The position numbers and the translations under genes are program-made. The notes beneath the pieces were generated by a model. It had not been told where the DNA came from. It saw nothing but the letters and a program-made list of their open reading frames with translations, and did not search any database. From Blautia sp. Marseille-P3201T (GTDB lineage Bacteria > Bacillota > Clostridia > Lachnospirales > Lachnospiraceae): a DNA stretch of 64,000 bases. Each line of letters starts with the position of its first letter. The stretch's first letter is position 1. Below are positions 45,179 to 54,367 of the stretch, piece after piece. The stretch lies in contig NZ_LT635470.1 of the NCBI RefSeq assembly GCF_900120295.1, positions 248,001-312,000 of the forward strand, read 5' to 3'.

Positions 45179-45301
45179 TTTTCATAACCTCTTTCTTTGG
45201 TATATCTTTAACATTATACTTCATAAAACCACTAGGAAGTCAAGGGATTTTAGTAAATCTACTGACTGAAACTACTGTAAAGATAAAAATTAACAACTGT
45301 C

Positions 45302-45330
45302 TTGTCACTTGTAAAAACATGGTGTATAAT
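45302..45330 (+). promoter_or_regulatory. nadA promoter and candidate NiaR site
   Basis: TTGTCA (45302-45307), 17 bases, TATAAT (45325-45330). The surrounding CTGTCTTGTCACTTGT has TGTC/ACTTGT elements reminiscent of NiaR operators, but the dyad is imperfect, so operator assignment is tentative. Confidence 0.7.
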
Positions 45331-45363
45331 AGCTGTCAAATGCTTGGCAGGAGGAAAGAGAAA

Positions 45364-46272
45364 ATGAAAGCCATGAAAGAGGAAATCGAACAGCTTAAAA
45401 AAGAAAAAAATGCAGTGATTTTAGCACATTATTACGTTCCAAAAGATGTTCAGGAAGTTGCGGATTTTGTAGGTGACTCTTATTATTTAGCGAAAAAAGC
45501 AAGGGAAACGAAAGCAGAAATTATTGTTTTTGCAGGTGTTTCTTTTATGGGGGAAAGTGCAAAGATTTTAAATCCCACAAAGAAAGTATTATTGCCGGAT
45601 GCAGATGCAGATTGTGCAATGGCACACATGGCATCAGCGAAAAAAGTGCAGGAAATGAGAGAAAAGTACGAAGATTTGGCAGTAGTATGTTACATTAATT
45701 CAACGGCAGCTTTAAAGACAGTTTCTGATGTATGTGTTACCTCATCAAATGCGGTGAAGATTGTAAAAGCGTTGCCAAATAAAAATATTTTCTTTATTCC
45801 AGATGAAAATCTGGGAAACTATGTGGCAAAACAGGTACCGGAGAAAAACATTATTTTAAATGATGGATATTGTCCGGTACATAAACAGATTACAGTGGAA
45901 ACTGTAAGACAGGCAAAAGCTAAATATCCACAGGCTGAATTTCTGGCACATCCGGAATGTACAGAGGGAATTCTGGCAGAGGCAGACTTTATCGGAAGCA
46001 CTTCCGATATTATCAATTATGCAGAAAAGTCTTCCGAAAAGGAATTTTTAATCGGTACAGAAGAGGGAGTTTTTGCAGAACTTATGAAAAAATGTCCTGA
46101 TAAAACTTTTTATTCTGTTATGCAGGGACAGTGCTGTGCAGACATGAAAAAGGTTACTCTCAAGAAGGTGCGCGATTGTATAAAAGAAGAACAATATGAG
46201 GTAAAAATTATAGAAGACACCAGAGAAAAAGCGCAAAAAGCATTGGACAGAATGCTGGAGCTGGCAAAGTAG
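45364..46272 (+). CDS. nadA: Quinolinate synthase A
   Basis: A 302-residue [4Fe-4S] enzyme that joins iminoaspartate and dihydroxyacetone phosphate to quinolinate. Expected cysteines are visible in DADCAMA, VCVTSSNA and QGQCCADM, with HPECTEG near 210. The start at 45364 has GGAGGAAAG upstream; the frame runs on to 45319 but crosses the promoter. First gene of nadABC-niaR. Confidence 0.95.
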   Translation: MKAMKEEIEQLKKEKNAVILAHYYVPKDVQEVADFVGDSYYLAKKARETKAEIIVFAGVSFMGESAKILNPTKKVLLPDADADCAMAHMASAKKVQEMREKYEDLAVVCYINSTAALKTVSDVCVTSSNAVKIVKALPNKNIFFIPDENLGNYVAKQVPEKNIILNDGYCPVHKQITVETVRQAKAKYPQAEFLAHPECTEGILAEADFIGSTSDIINYAEKSSEKEFLIGTEEGVFAELMKKCPDKTFYSVMQGQCCADMKKVTLKKVRDCIKEEQYEVKIIEDTREKAQKALDRMLELAK

Positions 46273-46283
46273 GAGGTGTTTTC

Positions 46284-47591
46284 ATGAATAAGATAAAAAC
46301 AGATGTATTAATTGTAGGAACAGGAGCCAGTGGATTATTTGCAGCCCTTCATATTCCCTCTGATTTGCAGGTGGTTTTGATTACAAAAGATGAAATCAAA
46401 AATAGTGACTCTTATCTGGCACAAGGCGGAATTTGTGTTTTAAGAGATGAAAATGACTATGAAAGTTTTATGGAAGATACCTTGAAGGCAGGACATTATG
46501 AGAACAGAAAAGAGTCTGTGGATATTATGATACGCTCTTCAAGAGACGTTATTGATGAGCTGATTTTTTATGGGGTAGACTTTGCAAAGCGTGATGGAGA
46601 GCTGGATTATACAAGAGAAGGCTGTCATTCTAAAGCCAGGATTTTGTTTCATGAGGATATTACAGGAGAAGAAATTACCAGTAAGCTTTTGACGGCAGTG
46701 AAAAAGCTTCCAAATGTAAAAATCATGGAGCATACTACAATGCTGGACTTAATTGAAAAGGATAATACCTGTTTTGGAATTATTGCAGAAACAGAAAATG
46801 AGGAATGCATAGGAATTCAGGCAGAGCATACTATTTTGGCCAGTGGTGGAATAGGAGGTTTGTATCAACATTCTACTAATTATCCACATTTAACAGGAGA
46901 TGCTCTGGCAGTTGCCATGCGTCATAAAGTAGAACTTGAAAATATTGACTATATTCAAATTCATCCAACTACTTTATATTCATTAAAACCGGGAAGACGT
47001 TTTTTGATTTCGGAGTCTGTGCGGGGCGAAGGAGCAAAGCTGTATAATGCCAAGGGTGAGCGTTTTGCAAATGAGGTCTTGCCCAGAGATCTTATGACAC
47101 AGGCAATCCGCAAGCAGATGGAACTAGATAACAAGCCTTATGTATGGCTGGATATGACTGTTTTAGGAGAAAAAGTGATTTTAAATCATTTTCCTCACAT
47201 CTATGAAAGATGTCTGGAGGAAGGCTATGATGTAACAAAAGAATGGATACCGGTAGTACCTGCTCAACACTATTTTATGGGTGGTATTCATGTGGATGCA
47301 AATAGTAAAACAACGATGAACCAGCTGTATGCAGTAGGAGAAACCAGTTGTAACGGTGTTCATGGAGCCAATCGTCTGGCAAGTAACTCCTTGTTGGAAA
47401 GTTTGGTTTTTGCAGAAAGGGCAGCGAAAGATATCGAAAAAAATAAGAAAAAATGCAAGACAAATGATGCTGATTTTGATAAACTATATCAAGAGGTACA
47501 GGATTGTATTGTGAGTCAGAAGGAATGTCTGGCAGAAGTGTATAAGAACGAAATTCTGAAAGAAATAGAAAGAGAGAGACAGGCAAAATGA
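46284..47591 (+). CDS. nadB: L-aspartate oxidase
   Basis: A 435-residue FAD enzyme that oxidises aspartate to iminoaspartate for NadA. The FAD motif is VGTGASGLFAAL near the N-terminus and the family motif THGANRLASNSLLES (here CNGVHGANRLASNSL) lies near 365. It lacks most of the roughly 100-residue C-terminal helical domain of the E. coli enzyme, as in other clostridial NadB. The TGA overlaps the nadC ATG. Confidence 0.93.
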   Translation: MNKIKTDVLIVGTGASGLFAALHIPSDLQVVLITKDEIKNSDSYLAQGGICVLRDENDYESFMEDTLKAGHYENRKESVDIMIRSSRDVIDELIFYGVDFAKRDGELDYTREGCHSKARILFHEDITGEEITSKLLTAVKKLPNVKIMEHTTMLDLIEKDNTCFGIIAETENEECIGIQAEHTILASGGIGGLYQHSTNYPHLTGDALAVAMRHKVELENIDYIQIHPTTLYSLKPGRRFLISESVRGEGAKLYNAKGERFANEVLPRDLMTQAIRKQMELDNKPYVWLDMTVLGEKVILNHFPHIYERCLEEGYDVTKEWIPVVPAQHYFMGGIHVDANSKTTMNQLYAVGETSCNGVHGANRLASNSLLESLVFAERAAKDIEKNKKKCKTNDADFDKLYQEVQDCIVSQKECLAEVYKNEILKEIERERQAK

Positions 47592-48439
47592 ACGATATTA
47601 CAATGAAATTAAATGCAGATAATTTGATAAAAATGGCATTGCAGGAAGACATCAGCAGTGAAGATGTTACTACAAATGCAGTTATGCGAAGCAGGAAACA
47701 GGGAGAAGTTCAGCTGATCTGCAAGCAGGATGGAATTATTGCCGGATTGGGTGTGTTTGAGCGTGTCTTTAAGCTTTTGGATGAAACAACAGAAGTAGAA
47801 TTTTATGCAGAAGACGGCGATAAGGTGAAGAATAAACAGCTTTTGGGAGTAATACGTGGAGATATCCGTGTACTTCTTTCCGGAGAGCGTACTGCGCTGA
47901 ATTATTTGCAGAGAATGAGCGGAATTGCAACTTATACACACCAGATTGCAGAGCTTTTAAAAGAAACAAAAATTAAACTTTTAGATACCAGAAAAACAAC
48001 ACCGAACATGCGTATTTTTGAAAAATATGCAGTAAAAGTAGGGGGAGGTTATAATCACAGATATAACCTTTCTGACGGAATTTTACTGAAAGATAATCAT
48101 ATCGGAGCAGCAGGGAGTGTGAAAAAGGCTGTAGAAATGGCAAAAGAATATGCCCCTTTTGTGCGTAAGATAGAGATTGAAACAGAAAATCTGGAAATGG
48201 TAAAAGAGGCGGTAGAAGCCGGTGCAGACATTATTATGCTGGATAATATGACACCGGAAGTGATGAAAGAAGCGGTGAAGCTGATTGGAGGCAGAGCTGA
48301 AACAGAGTGTTCCGGTAATGTTACAAAAGAAAATATTGAACGTCTGGTAGAAGTTGGAGTAGATTACATTTCCAGCGGAGCACTGACACATTCCTCTCCG
48401 ATTTTAGACCTGTCCTTAAAAAATCTTCATGAGGTATAA
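47588..48439 (+). CDS. nadC: Nicotinate-nucleotide pyrophosphorylase (quinolinate phosphoribosyltransferase)
   Basis: A 283-residue enzyme converting quinolinate and PRPP to nicotinate mononucleotide. Characteristic segments are RTALNYLQRMSGIAT, LDTRKTTPNMR, GGGYNHRYNLSDGILLKDNH and SSGALTHS. It overlaps nadB by four bases (ATGA). Length and motifs are normal. Confidence 0.95.
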   Translation: MNDITMKLNADNLIKMALQEDISSEDVTTNAVMRSRKQGEVQLICKQDGIIAGLGVFERVFKLLDETTEVEFYAEDGDKVKNKQLLGVIRGDIRVLLSGERTALNYLQRMSGIATYTHQIAELLKETKIKLLDTRKTTPNMRIFEKYAVKVGGGYNHRYNLSDGILLKDNHIGAAGSVKKAVEMAKEYAPFVRKIEIETENLEMVKEAVEAGADIIMLDNMTPEVMKEAVKLIGGRAETECSGNVTKENIERLVEVGVDYISSGALTHSSPILDLSLKNLHEV

Positions 48440-48466
48440 GAGCGAGGAGGAAGGGGATTTTTCAGA

Positions 48467-49471
48467 ATGGTTGGAGAAACACGCAGAAAAGAAATTTTAA
48501 AGTATATTTCAGAAAGTGACAAACCAGTGTCAGGGACAAAACTGGCAGAAATTTTTCATGTGAGCAGGCAGGTCATTGTGCAGGATATTGCATTACTGCG
48601 TGCAGCAGATTGTGAAATCCTGTCTACGAATAGAGGGTATATTTGTCAGGGAGTAAAGAAATTTGTCCGGGTTTTTCGAGTATGTCATACGGACGAAAAA
48701 ATTGAAGATGAGTTAAATGCAGTGGTGGACTGCGGAGGAACGGTTATAGATGTTTTTGTACAGCATCATGTCTATGGCGAATTAAGAGCCCCTTTGCAAA
48801 TTAAATTCAGAAGGCAGGTTAAGCAGTTTGTGGATGATATTCGTACAGGAAAATCACGTCCTCTTACAAATATTACATCAGGACATCACTGTCATACAAT
48901 CAGTGCAGACAGTGAAGAAGTTTTGGAACTTATCGAAGAAGCATTTAAGAAAATGGGAATTTATGAGGATGACAGAAAAGATATGGAAATTACAATCAGA
49001 AATGCAAAATTAGAAGAAGCTTCTGTACTGGCGCAGATTGAAGCAGAGTGTTTTCCTAAGGCAGAGGCAGCGTCAGCAGAAGAAATCCAAAAACGCATGA
49101 ATACATTTTTAGAATGCTTTTTTGTGGCAGAAGTGCAGGGGAAAATTGCCGGTTTTATTAACGGAGCAGTGACAGATAAGCCTTCTTTACCGGATGAGCT
49201 TTATCATAATGTTGCATTGCATAAGCCTGACGGAGCTTATCAAACAGTATTTGGATTAGACGTAAGAGAAGCATACAGAAATCAGGGAATTGCCGGAAAA
49301 CTTTTGGATTATCTTTCCGATACAGCAAAAGAAAGAGGAAAAAAAGGTGTACTTTTAACCTGCAAGGAACATTTATTAAAGTTTTACGGAAGTCATGGAT
49401 TTGAGAATTTTGGCGTGGCAGACTCCACACATGGGGGAGCTTGCTGGTATGATATGAGAAAAATGTTTTAA
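48467..49471 (+). CDS. niaR: NiaR-type NAD repressor fused to a GNAT acetyltransferase
   Basis: A continuous 334-residue frame. Residues 1-172 form a NiaR/YrxA regulator: an HTH (KPVSGTKLAEIFHVSRQVIV) and the metal-binding 3H domain with His74, Glu82, His141 and His143, matching the spacing in Thermotoga NiaR. Residues 173-334 form a GNAT domain of the arylalkylamine type (EAYRNQGIAGKLLDYL, acetyl-CoA loop). The junction is MGIYEDDRKD-MEITIRNA; the Met at 173 (base 48983) has no strong site, so a fusion rather than two genes is likely. It should repress nadABC when nicotinate is available; the acetyltransferase role is unknown. Confidence 0.9.
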   Translation: MVGETRRKEILKYISESDKPVSGTKLAEIFHVSRQVIVQDIALLRAADCEILSTNRGYICQGVKKFVRVFRVCHTDEKIEDELNAVVDCGGTVIDVFVQHHVYGELRAPLQIKFRRQVKQFVDDIRTGKSRPLTNITSGHHCHTISADSEEVLELIEEAFKKMGIYEDDRKDMEITIRNAKLEEASVLAQIEAECFPKAEAASAEEIQKRMNTFLECFFVAEVQGKIAGFINGAVTDKPSLPDELYHNVALHKPDGAYQTVFGLDVREAYRNQGIAGKLLDYLSDTAKERGKKGVLLTCKEHLLKFYGSHGFENFGVADSTHGGACWYDMRKMF

Positions 49472-49525
49472 AAAAACTGCTGTAAGAGATGCGTAAAGTT
49501 GTTAGCATTTCGTACAGCAGTTTTT
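49472..49525 (+). terminator. Rho-independent terminator of the nad operon
   Basis: Arms AAAAACTGCTGTA (49472-49484) and TACAGCAGTTTTT (49513-49525) pair perfectly over 13 bp with further inner pairing. Confidence 0.9.
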
Positions 49526-49658
49526 ATATGATTTTCCAAAGAAGTTCTGGCAATGAATTAATCTTTTAAAGTATTATTTGCTAGCTGGAATTATATTGTG
49601 TAGCCTATGCTCTTTTAAATGAAAGTGGATTAAAAAAATCTAAATTTCTTTATAAGAA
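49526..49658. other. Intergenic stretch without recognisable element
   Basis: About 130 bases between the nad terminator and the pot promoter. I see no ORF, repeat or structured element. Confidence 0.6.
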
Positions 49659-49688
49659 TTGACAAAAATAGTAAACTTGTGCCATTAT
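49659..49688 (+). promoter_or_regulatory. potABCD promoter
   Basis: TTGACA (49659-49664), 18 bases, CATTAT (49683-49688). Confidence 0.6.
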
Positions 49689-49729
49689 AGAAGCTGACAA
49701 CAGGTTGAAATGAAAAAGAAGGTAAAAAA

Positions 49730-50794
49730 ATGAGTGAACAGTTACTGGAATTAAAGAATATTAAAAAAGGATTTGGAGAAACCGATGTTTTAAACGGAAT
49801 TACTTTATCCATTGAAAAAGGAGAATTTATTACCTTTTTAGGGGCATCCGGATGTGGTAAAACAACAACTTTGCGTATTATTGCAGGCTTGGAAACACCA
49901 GACAGCGGAAGGGTGTTTTTAGATGGAAAGGACGTTACCTCTGTTCCTCCCAATCAGCGAGATGTGAATACGGTTTTCCAGAATTATGCATTATTTCCTC
50001 ATATGAATGTGGAAGCGAATGTGGGATATGGACTTAAAATTAAGAGAGTGCCAAAAGCAGAGATTAAGAAAAAAGTAGCAGAAATTTTAGAATTAGTACA
50101 GTTGACAGGATATGAAAAACGTATGCCTTCCGAGCTTTCAGGAGGGCAAAAACAAAGGGTAGCCATTGCAAGAGCACTGGTAAACAGTCCAAAGCTTTTA
50201 CTCTTAGATGAGCCTTTGGGAGCACTGGACTTGAAGCTTCGCCGTACCATGCAGATTGAGTTAAAACGATTACAGAAGAAGCTGGGCATCACCTTTTTAT
50301 ACATTACTCATGATCAGGAAGAAGCCATCAATATGTCAGACAGAATTGTGGTCATGAAAGACGGAAGGTTTGAACAGATTGGAACGCCGGATGAAATTTA
50401 CAATCATCCCAAAACCAGTTATGTGGCGGATTTTGTGGGAAATGCAAATGTGATTTCCGGTGTGGTGCAGAAGGTAACAGAAACAGAAGCGCAGGTACTG
50501 ATAGAAAATCAGATGATGTATGCAGAACCGATTACCGGAATTTGTGAGGGAATGAAGGTAAATCTGGCGGTGCGCAGAGAGAACTTAAAAGTTTGTACTG
50601 AGTGTAAGGAAGGGCTGGAAGCTGTTTTAGAAGATAAATCCTTTACAGCGGGGCAGCTTCATCTGACCTTAAAGCTGAAGTCAGGAAAGACCTTGGTGTC
50701 CTGTCGATATGGTATGGATGCGGACTTAAAAGCAGGCGATAAGGTCTGTGTGGGCTGGAAACCGGAGCATGCGGTATTTGTGGATTTAGAGTAG
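49730..50794 (+). CDS. potA: Spermidine/putrescine ABC importer ATPase
   Basis: A 354-residue ATPase with Walker A GASGCGKTT, signature LSGGQKQRV and Walker B LLLLDEPLGALDLK. The C-terminal regulatory TOBE-type domain fills about 240-354. It is first in a complete potABCD operon, which fixes the polyamine assignment. Transport powers uptake of spermidine or putrescine. Confidence 0.94.
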   Translation: MSEQLLELKNIKKGFGETDVLNGITLSIEKGEFITFLGASGCGKTTTLRIIAGLETPDSGRVFLDGKDVTSVPPNQRDVNTVFQNYALFPHMNVEANVGYGLKIKRVPKAEIKKKVAEILELVQLTGYEKRMPSELSGGQKQRVAIARALVNSPKLLLLDEPLGALDLKLRRTMQIELKRLQKKLGITFLYITHDQEEAINMSDRIVVMKDGRFEQIGTPDEIYNHPKTSYVADFVGNANVISGVVQKVTETEAQVLIENQMMYAEPITGICEGMKVNLAVRRENLKVCTECKEGLEAVLEDKSFTAGQLHLTLKLKSGKTLVSCRYGMDADLKAGDKVCVGWKPEHAVFVDLE

Positions 50795-50806
50795 GAGGCG
50801 AGGAAG

Positions 50807-51661
50807 ATGAAAAAGAAAAAATCAGGTTTGTTTCTTACAGTTCTCCCTCTTTATCTTTTTACTTTGTGTTTTGTAGTAGGACCTCTCCTTTATATGGTGG
50901 CGTTGAGCTTTACCACCAACGGAAGCGGTTCTTCTACAATATGGAATTTTACTCTGGAAAATTATAAAAAGATTGCGGAACCTGTGTATTTGAAAAGTTT
51001 TGTGCAATCTTTTCAGCTTGCTATTACCAGTACGCTGTTGATTGTACTTATGGGATATCCTTTTGGATATTTTATGGCAAAGCTTTCCGCTAAATGGAAA
51101 AAACGGATGATGCTTTTGATTATGGTGCCTTTTTGGACCAGTTCTTTAATCCGTATGTATGGCTGGATTTTAATTTTGCAGGCAAAAGGTGTTTTAAATG
51201 GTTTTCTCATGAAACTGGGACTCATTGAAGAACCCCTGAAAATCCTTTATTCTTATCCTGCAGTAGTTATTGGTATGGTGTATGCTCTTTTGCCTTTTAT
51301 GGTCTTATCAGTGTATTCCAGTGTGGAAAAGATGGATTGGTCTTATGTGGAGGCGGCCAGAGATTTAGGTGCAAATTCTATAAAAGCATTTTTTACCATA
51401 ACTTTTAAACTCACTCTGCCGGGGCTTTTGACCGGTGTTATTCTCACCTTTATTCCTTCTATGGGTTTGTTTTTTATAGCAGATATTTTAGGAGGAAATA
51501 AGATTGTGCTGGTGGGAAGTGTCATTCAGGATCAGCTTACCAGAGGAAGCAACTGGCCTTTTGCAGCAGCCCTTGCAGTGGTTTTGATGTTGCTTACTTC
51601 TCTTATGATGTTTGTATATAGAAGAGTTACTCATGTAAAGGATTTGGAGGGATTATTTTGA
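50807..51661 (+). CDS. potB: Spermidine/putrescine ABC importer permease PotB
   Basis: A 284-residue permease with six predicted helices and the EAA-type loop DWSYVEAARDLGANSIKAFF. AGGAGGCGAGGAAG precedes the ATG. Its stop overlaps the potC start. Confidence 0.93.
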   Translation: MKKKKSGLFLTVLPLYLFTLCFVVGPLLYMVALSFTTNGSGSSTIWNFTLENYKKIAEPVYLKSFVQSFQLAITSTLLIVLMGYPFGYFMAKLSAKWKKRMMLLIMVPFWTSSLIRMYGWILILQAKGVLNGFLMKLGLIEEPLKILYSYPAVVIGMVYALLPFMVLSVYSSVEKMDWSYVEAARDLGANSIKAFFTITFKLTLPGLLTGVILTFIPSMGLFFIADILGGNKIVLVGSVIQDQLTRGSNWPFAAALAVVLMLLTSLMMFVYRRVTHVKDLEGLF

Positions 51662-52440
51662 AAAAGAAATGGAAATGGTCAAATTTATATTTGGCAATTA
51701 TGATTTTGCTGATGTATTTTCCTCTTGTTATGGTAGTGATTTTTTCCTTTAATGAGTCAAAACTTTCAGCTAATTTTACAGGCTTTTCTTTGAAATGGTA
51801 TGAGACTTTAGCCAATGACAGAGATTTAAAGGAGGCGCTTCTTAACAGTATTTTGCTTGGAGTTTTAAGCTGTGGAATTTCTGCGGTAATCGGAACTTTA
51901 GGGGCTGTGGGAATGGCAAGAGTGAAATATAAAACCAAGGGAATGATGGAATATCTTTCCACAATTCCCATTATGATACCGGAGATTATTCTGGGAATGG
52001 TTTTTCTTGTGTTCTTTTCTATGTTAAATCTGCCTTTTGGTATGACAACACTGGTAATTGCACATACTACATTTTGTATTCCCTATATTTTTATGATGGT
52101 GAAAGCGCGTCTGGTGGGAATTGATAAATCTCTTGAAGAAGCGGCAAGAGATTTGGGCGCGGGACCGATAAGAACCTTTTTTGATATTACCATGCCTCTT
52201 ATTGCACCGGCTGTTTTATCAGGAAGTTTACTGGCATTTGCTATGTCTTTTGATGATGTGGTAATCAGTATTTTCGTAAATGGTCCAAGGCTGAATACCC
52301 TGCCAGTAAAAGTGTATGCACAACTAAAAACAGGGGTAACACCGGAAATCAATGCTCTTTGTACCATTATTTTAGTAGTAATTACAATAGTTTTGCTTGT
52401 TTCCTCATTTTTGAGCAAAAGAGCAGAAAAGAAATATTAA
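51658..52440 (+). CDS. potC: Spermidine/putrescine ABC importer permease PotC
   Basis: A 260-residue permease with six helices and the EAA loop SLEEAARDLGAGPIRTFF. The start is a TTG at 51658 overlapping the potB stop (TTGA), with GGAGGG upstream. Pairs with PotB as the membrane channel. Confidence 0.93.
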   Translation: MKKKWKWSNLYLAIMILLMYFPLVMVVIFSFNESKLSANFTGFSLKWYETLANDRDLKEALLNSILLGVLSCGISAVIGTLGAVGMARVKYKTKGMMEYLSTIPIMIPEIILGMVFLVFFSMLNLPFGMTTLVIAHTTFCIPYIFMMVKARLVGIDKSLEEAARDLGAGPIRTFFDITMPLIAPAVLSGSLLAFAMSFDDVVISIFVNGPRLNTLPVKVYAQLKTGVTPEINALCTIILVVITIVLLVSSFLSKRAEKKY

Positions 52441-52463
52441 TATTTAGAAAGTGAGATGTGAAA

Positions 52464-53504
52464 ATGAAGAAAAAAATAGTTTCTATGATTTTATGTACAG
52501 CTTTAGCAGGAAGTATGCTGGCAGGCTGCGGAGAAAAAAAGACAGAGGACGATAAAGAACTGGTGCTCTATACCTGGGAGGGCTTGTTTCCTCAGGAAGT
52601 TTTGACAGATTTTGAAGATGAAACAGGTATTCGTATTATCAGCTCGAACTTTGACTCTAACGAAACCATGTTAGAGAAAGTGCAGCAGTCTGATGGAAAA
52701 GATTATGACCTTGTAATCGGTGATGATTATATTATTGAGCAGATTGTAAATAACGGACTGGCAAAAGAGCTGGATAAAGAAAAGCTGGAAAATTATGACA
52801 ATATCAATCCACTGTATCAGAGCCAGTTTTATGATCCGGAAAATAAATATACTATACCACACGGAGCAGGCATCCCTTTGATTGTATATGATCCGGAACA
52901 GGTGGATTTTGAAATTCAGGGATATGAAGACTTATGGAACCCGGCGCTGGAAGATAAGATTGCAACTATTGCCAGCTATCGTGCCGTAGAGGGTATGGTA
53001 CTTCTCACTATGGGAAAAAGCATGAATGAAGAAGATCCTGCGGTGATTAAAGAAGCAGGAGAAAAGTTAAAAGAATTAGCGCCGAATATTCGTATGATAC
53101 AGGATACAAACACACAGAATGCTCTGTTAAACGGAGAAGCTTCCGTAGGTATTTTATATACTTCACAGGTCATTGCGGCATTGGCAGAAAATCCGGATTT
53201 AAAAGTTGTTTATCCAAAAGAAGGATTGGGATTTGGAATTATGAACTTCTTTATTCCGAAAAATGCACCGGATACAGAAGAAGCTTATGCATTTTTAGAC
53301 TATATTTTAGAGCCGGAAGTAGCAGCAAAATGCTTTGACTTTGTAGGATATTACTGTACAAATAAAGCGGCAGATGAACTGGTAAATCCTGATTTGGTTG
53401 TTCCGGACTCTGTGACAAAAGGAGAAATTATTCAAAATGTAAGTGAAGAGGCAGAAGAAGTATATAACCAGAACTGGACAGAATTTAAAGCAGCCTGCGA
53501 CTAA
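52464..53504 (+). CDS. potD: Spermidine/putrescine-binding lipoprotein PotD
   Basis: A 346-residue extracytoplasmic binding protein. The signal peptide ends at the lipobox MLAGC (Cys21). The mature part has the PotD/PotF fold (LVLYTWEGLFPQEVL near the start, ALLNGEASVGILY). The start at 52464 is preferred to GTG 52458 for signal peptide length. Last gene of potABCD. Confidence 0.93.
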   Translation: MKKKIVSMILCTALAGSMLAGCGEKKTEDDKELVLYTWEGLFPQEVLTDFEDETGIRIISSNFDSNETMLEKVQQSDGKDYDLVIGDDYIIEQIVNNGLAKELDKEKLENYDNINPLYQSQFYDPENKYTIPHGAGIPLIVYDPEQVDFEIQGYEDLWNPALEDKIATIASYRAVEGMVLLTMGKSMNEEDPAVIKEAGEKLKELAPNIRMIQDTNTQNALLNGEASVGILYTSQVIAALAENPDLKVVYPKEGLGFGIMNFFIPKNAPDTEEAYAFLDYILEPEVAAKCFDFVGYYCTNKAADELVNPDLVVPDSVTKGEIIQNVSEEAEEVYNQNWTEFKAACD

Positions 53505-53524
53505 GCTTTCGGAGGTACATAAAG

Positions 53525-54367
53525 TTGGAAGAATGTAGAAAAGAGGGTGCTTTGGCATCCTCTTTGCCGCCTTATGCTTATTCTCCGTGGAAAGCAGGGC
53601 GAAGCAAAGAGGAGCAAAGAGAATTTACAGAAATAGAAGAAATTGAGATACCACAGGGAATTGAAATTCTGGGAAAATATACCTTTTATGGATGCAGAAA
53701 TTTAAAAACCTTAAAGCTTTTTGATGATGTAAAGGAAATCGGAGGAGGCTCTTTTACTGGCTGTTCCTCCCTTAGAAATCTAGTCATGTTTTTAAAAGAA
53801 GAAGGCGCTTCCTGCATCAAAGATGTTGTCAGTGAAACCTTTCACGAGATGTATGTAAGTATTATTTTTCTCAATACGGATAAAAGAGCAGAGCTGATTT
53901 TTCCTGAATATTATGAAGAAGGTGTGGAAAATACCCCAGCCAGAATTCTGGAAACACATTTTCATGGGTGCGGCTATAAATACCGTCAGTGCTTCACGGA
54001 CAAGAAAGTAGATTATAAGCGGTATGACAGTTTATTTTCCACAGCCTTGGTGTATGAAAAAGAGGAAATTTTAATTCCCATGGCAGTGGGCAGGATTTTA
54101 TATCCCTATCAGCTTGCCGAAGAAGCAGAAAAAAATTATGAAGATTATGTGAGAAAAAATCTGGAAAAATGTGCACGTTTTTATCTGGACAGCCCTAATT
54201 GGCATGAAGTGTATGAGTATTTCAGCAGAGAAAATTTCTGGAGCAGAGAAGCTTTAGAAAACATCATAGAGGAGGCTTCCAGAAAAAAAGCAGTGGATAT
54301 TGCCGGGTATCTCATGGAAGAAAAAAGGAAAAAATTTGCAGGAAAGGAGAAACGGTTTGAGCTATGA
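53525..54367 (+). CDS. Leucine-rich-repeat-containing protein of a VWA/MoxR operon
   Basis: A 280-residue protein starting at TTG 53525, eight bases after CGGAGG. Two LRR_5/BspA-like repeats are visible (IPQGIEILGKYTFYGCRNLK and DVKEIGGGSFTGCSSLRNL) at about 41-95. The rest is charged and helical, without a signal peptide, so it is cytoplasmic. It overlaps the next gene by 11 bases, forming an operon with a VWA/metallopeptidase-like protein and a MoxR ATPase. It is perhaps an adaptor; no function is established. Confidence 0.72.
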   Translation: MEECRKEGALASSLPPYAYSPWKAGRSKEEQREFTEIEEIEIPQGIEILGKYTFYGCRNLKTLKLFDDVKEIGGGSFTGCSSLRNLVMFLKEEGASCIKDVVSETFHEMYVSIIFLNTDKRAELIFPEYYEEGVENTPARILETHFHGCGYKYRQCFTDKKVDYKRYDSLFSTALVYEKEEILIPMAVGRILYPYQLAEEAEKNYEDYVRKNLEKCARFYLDSPNWHEVYEYFSRENFWSREALENIIEEASRKKAVDIAGYLMEEKRKKFAGKEKRFEL

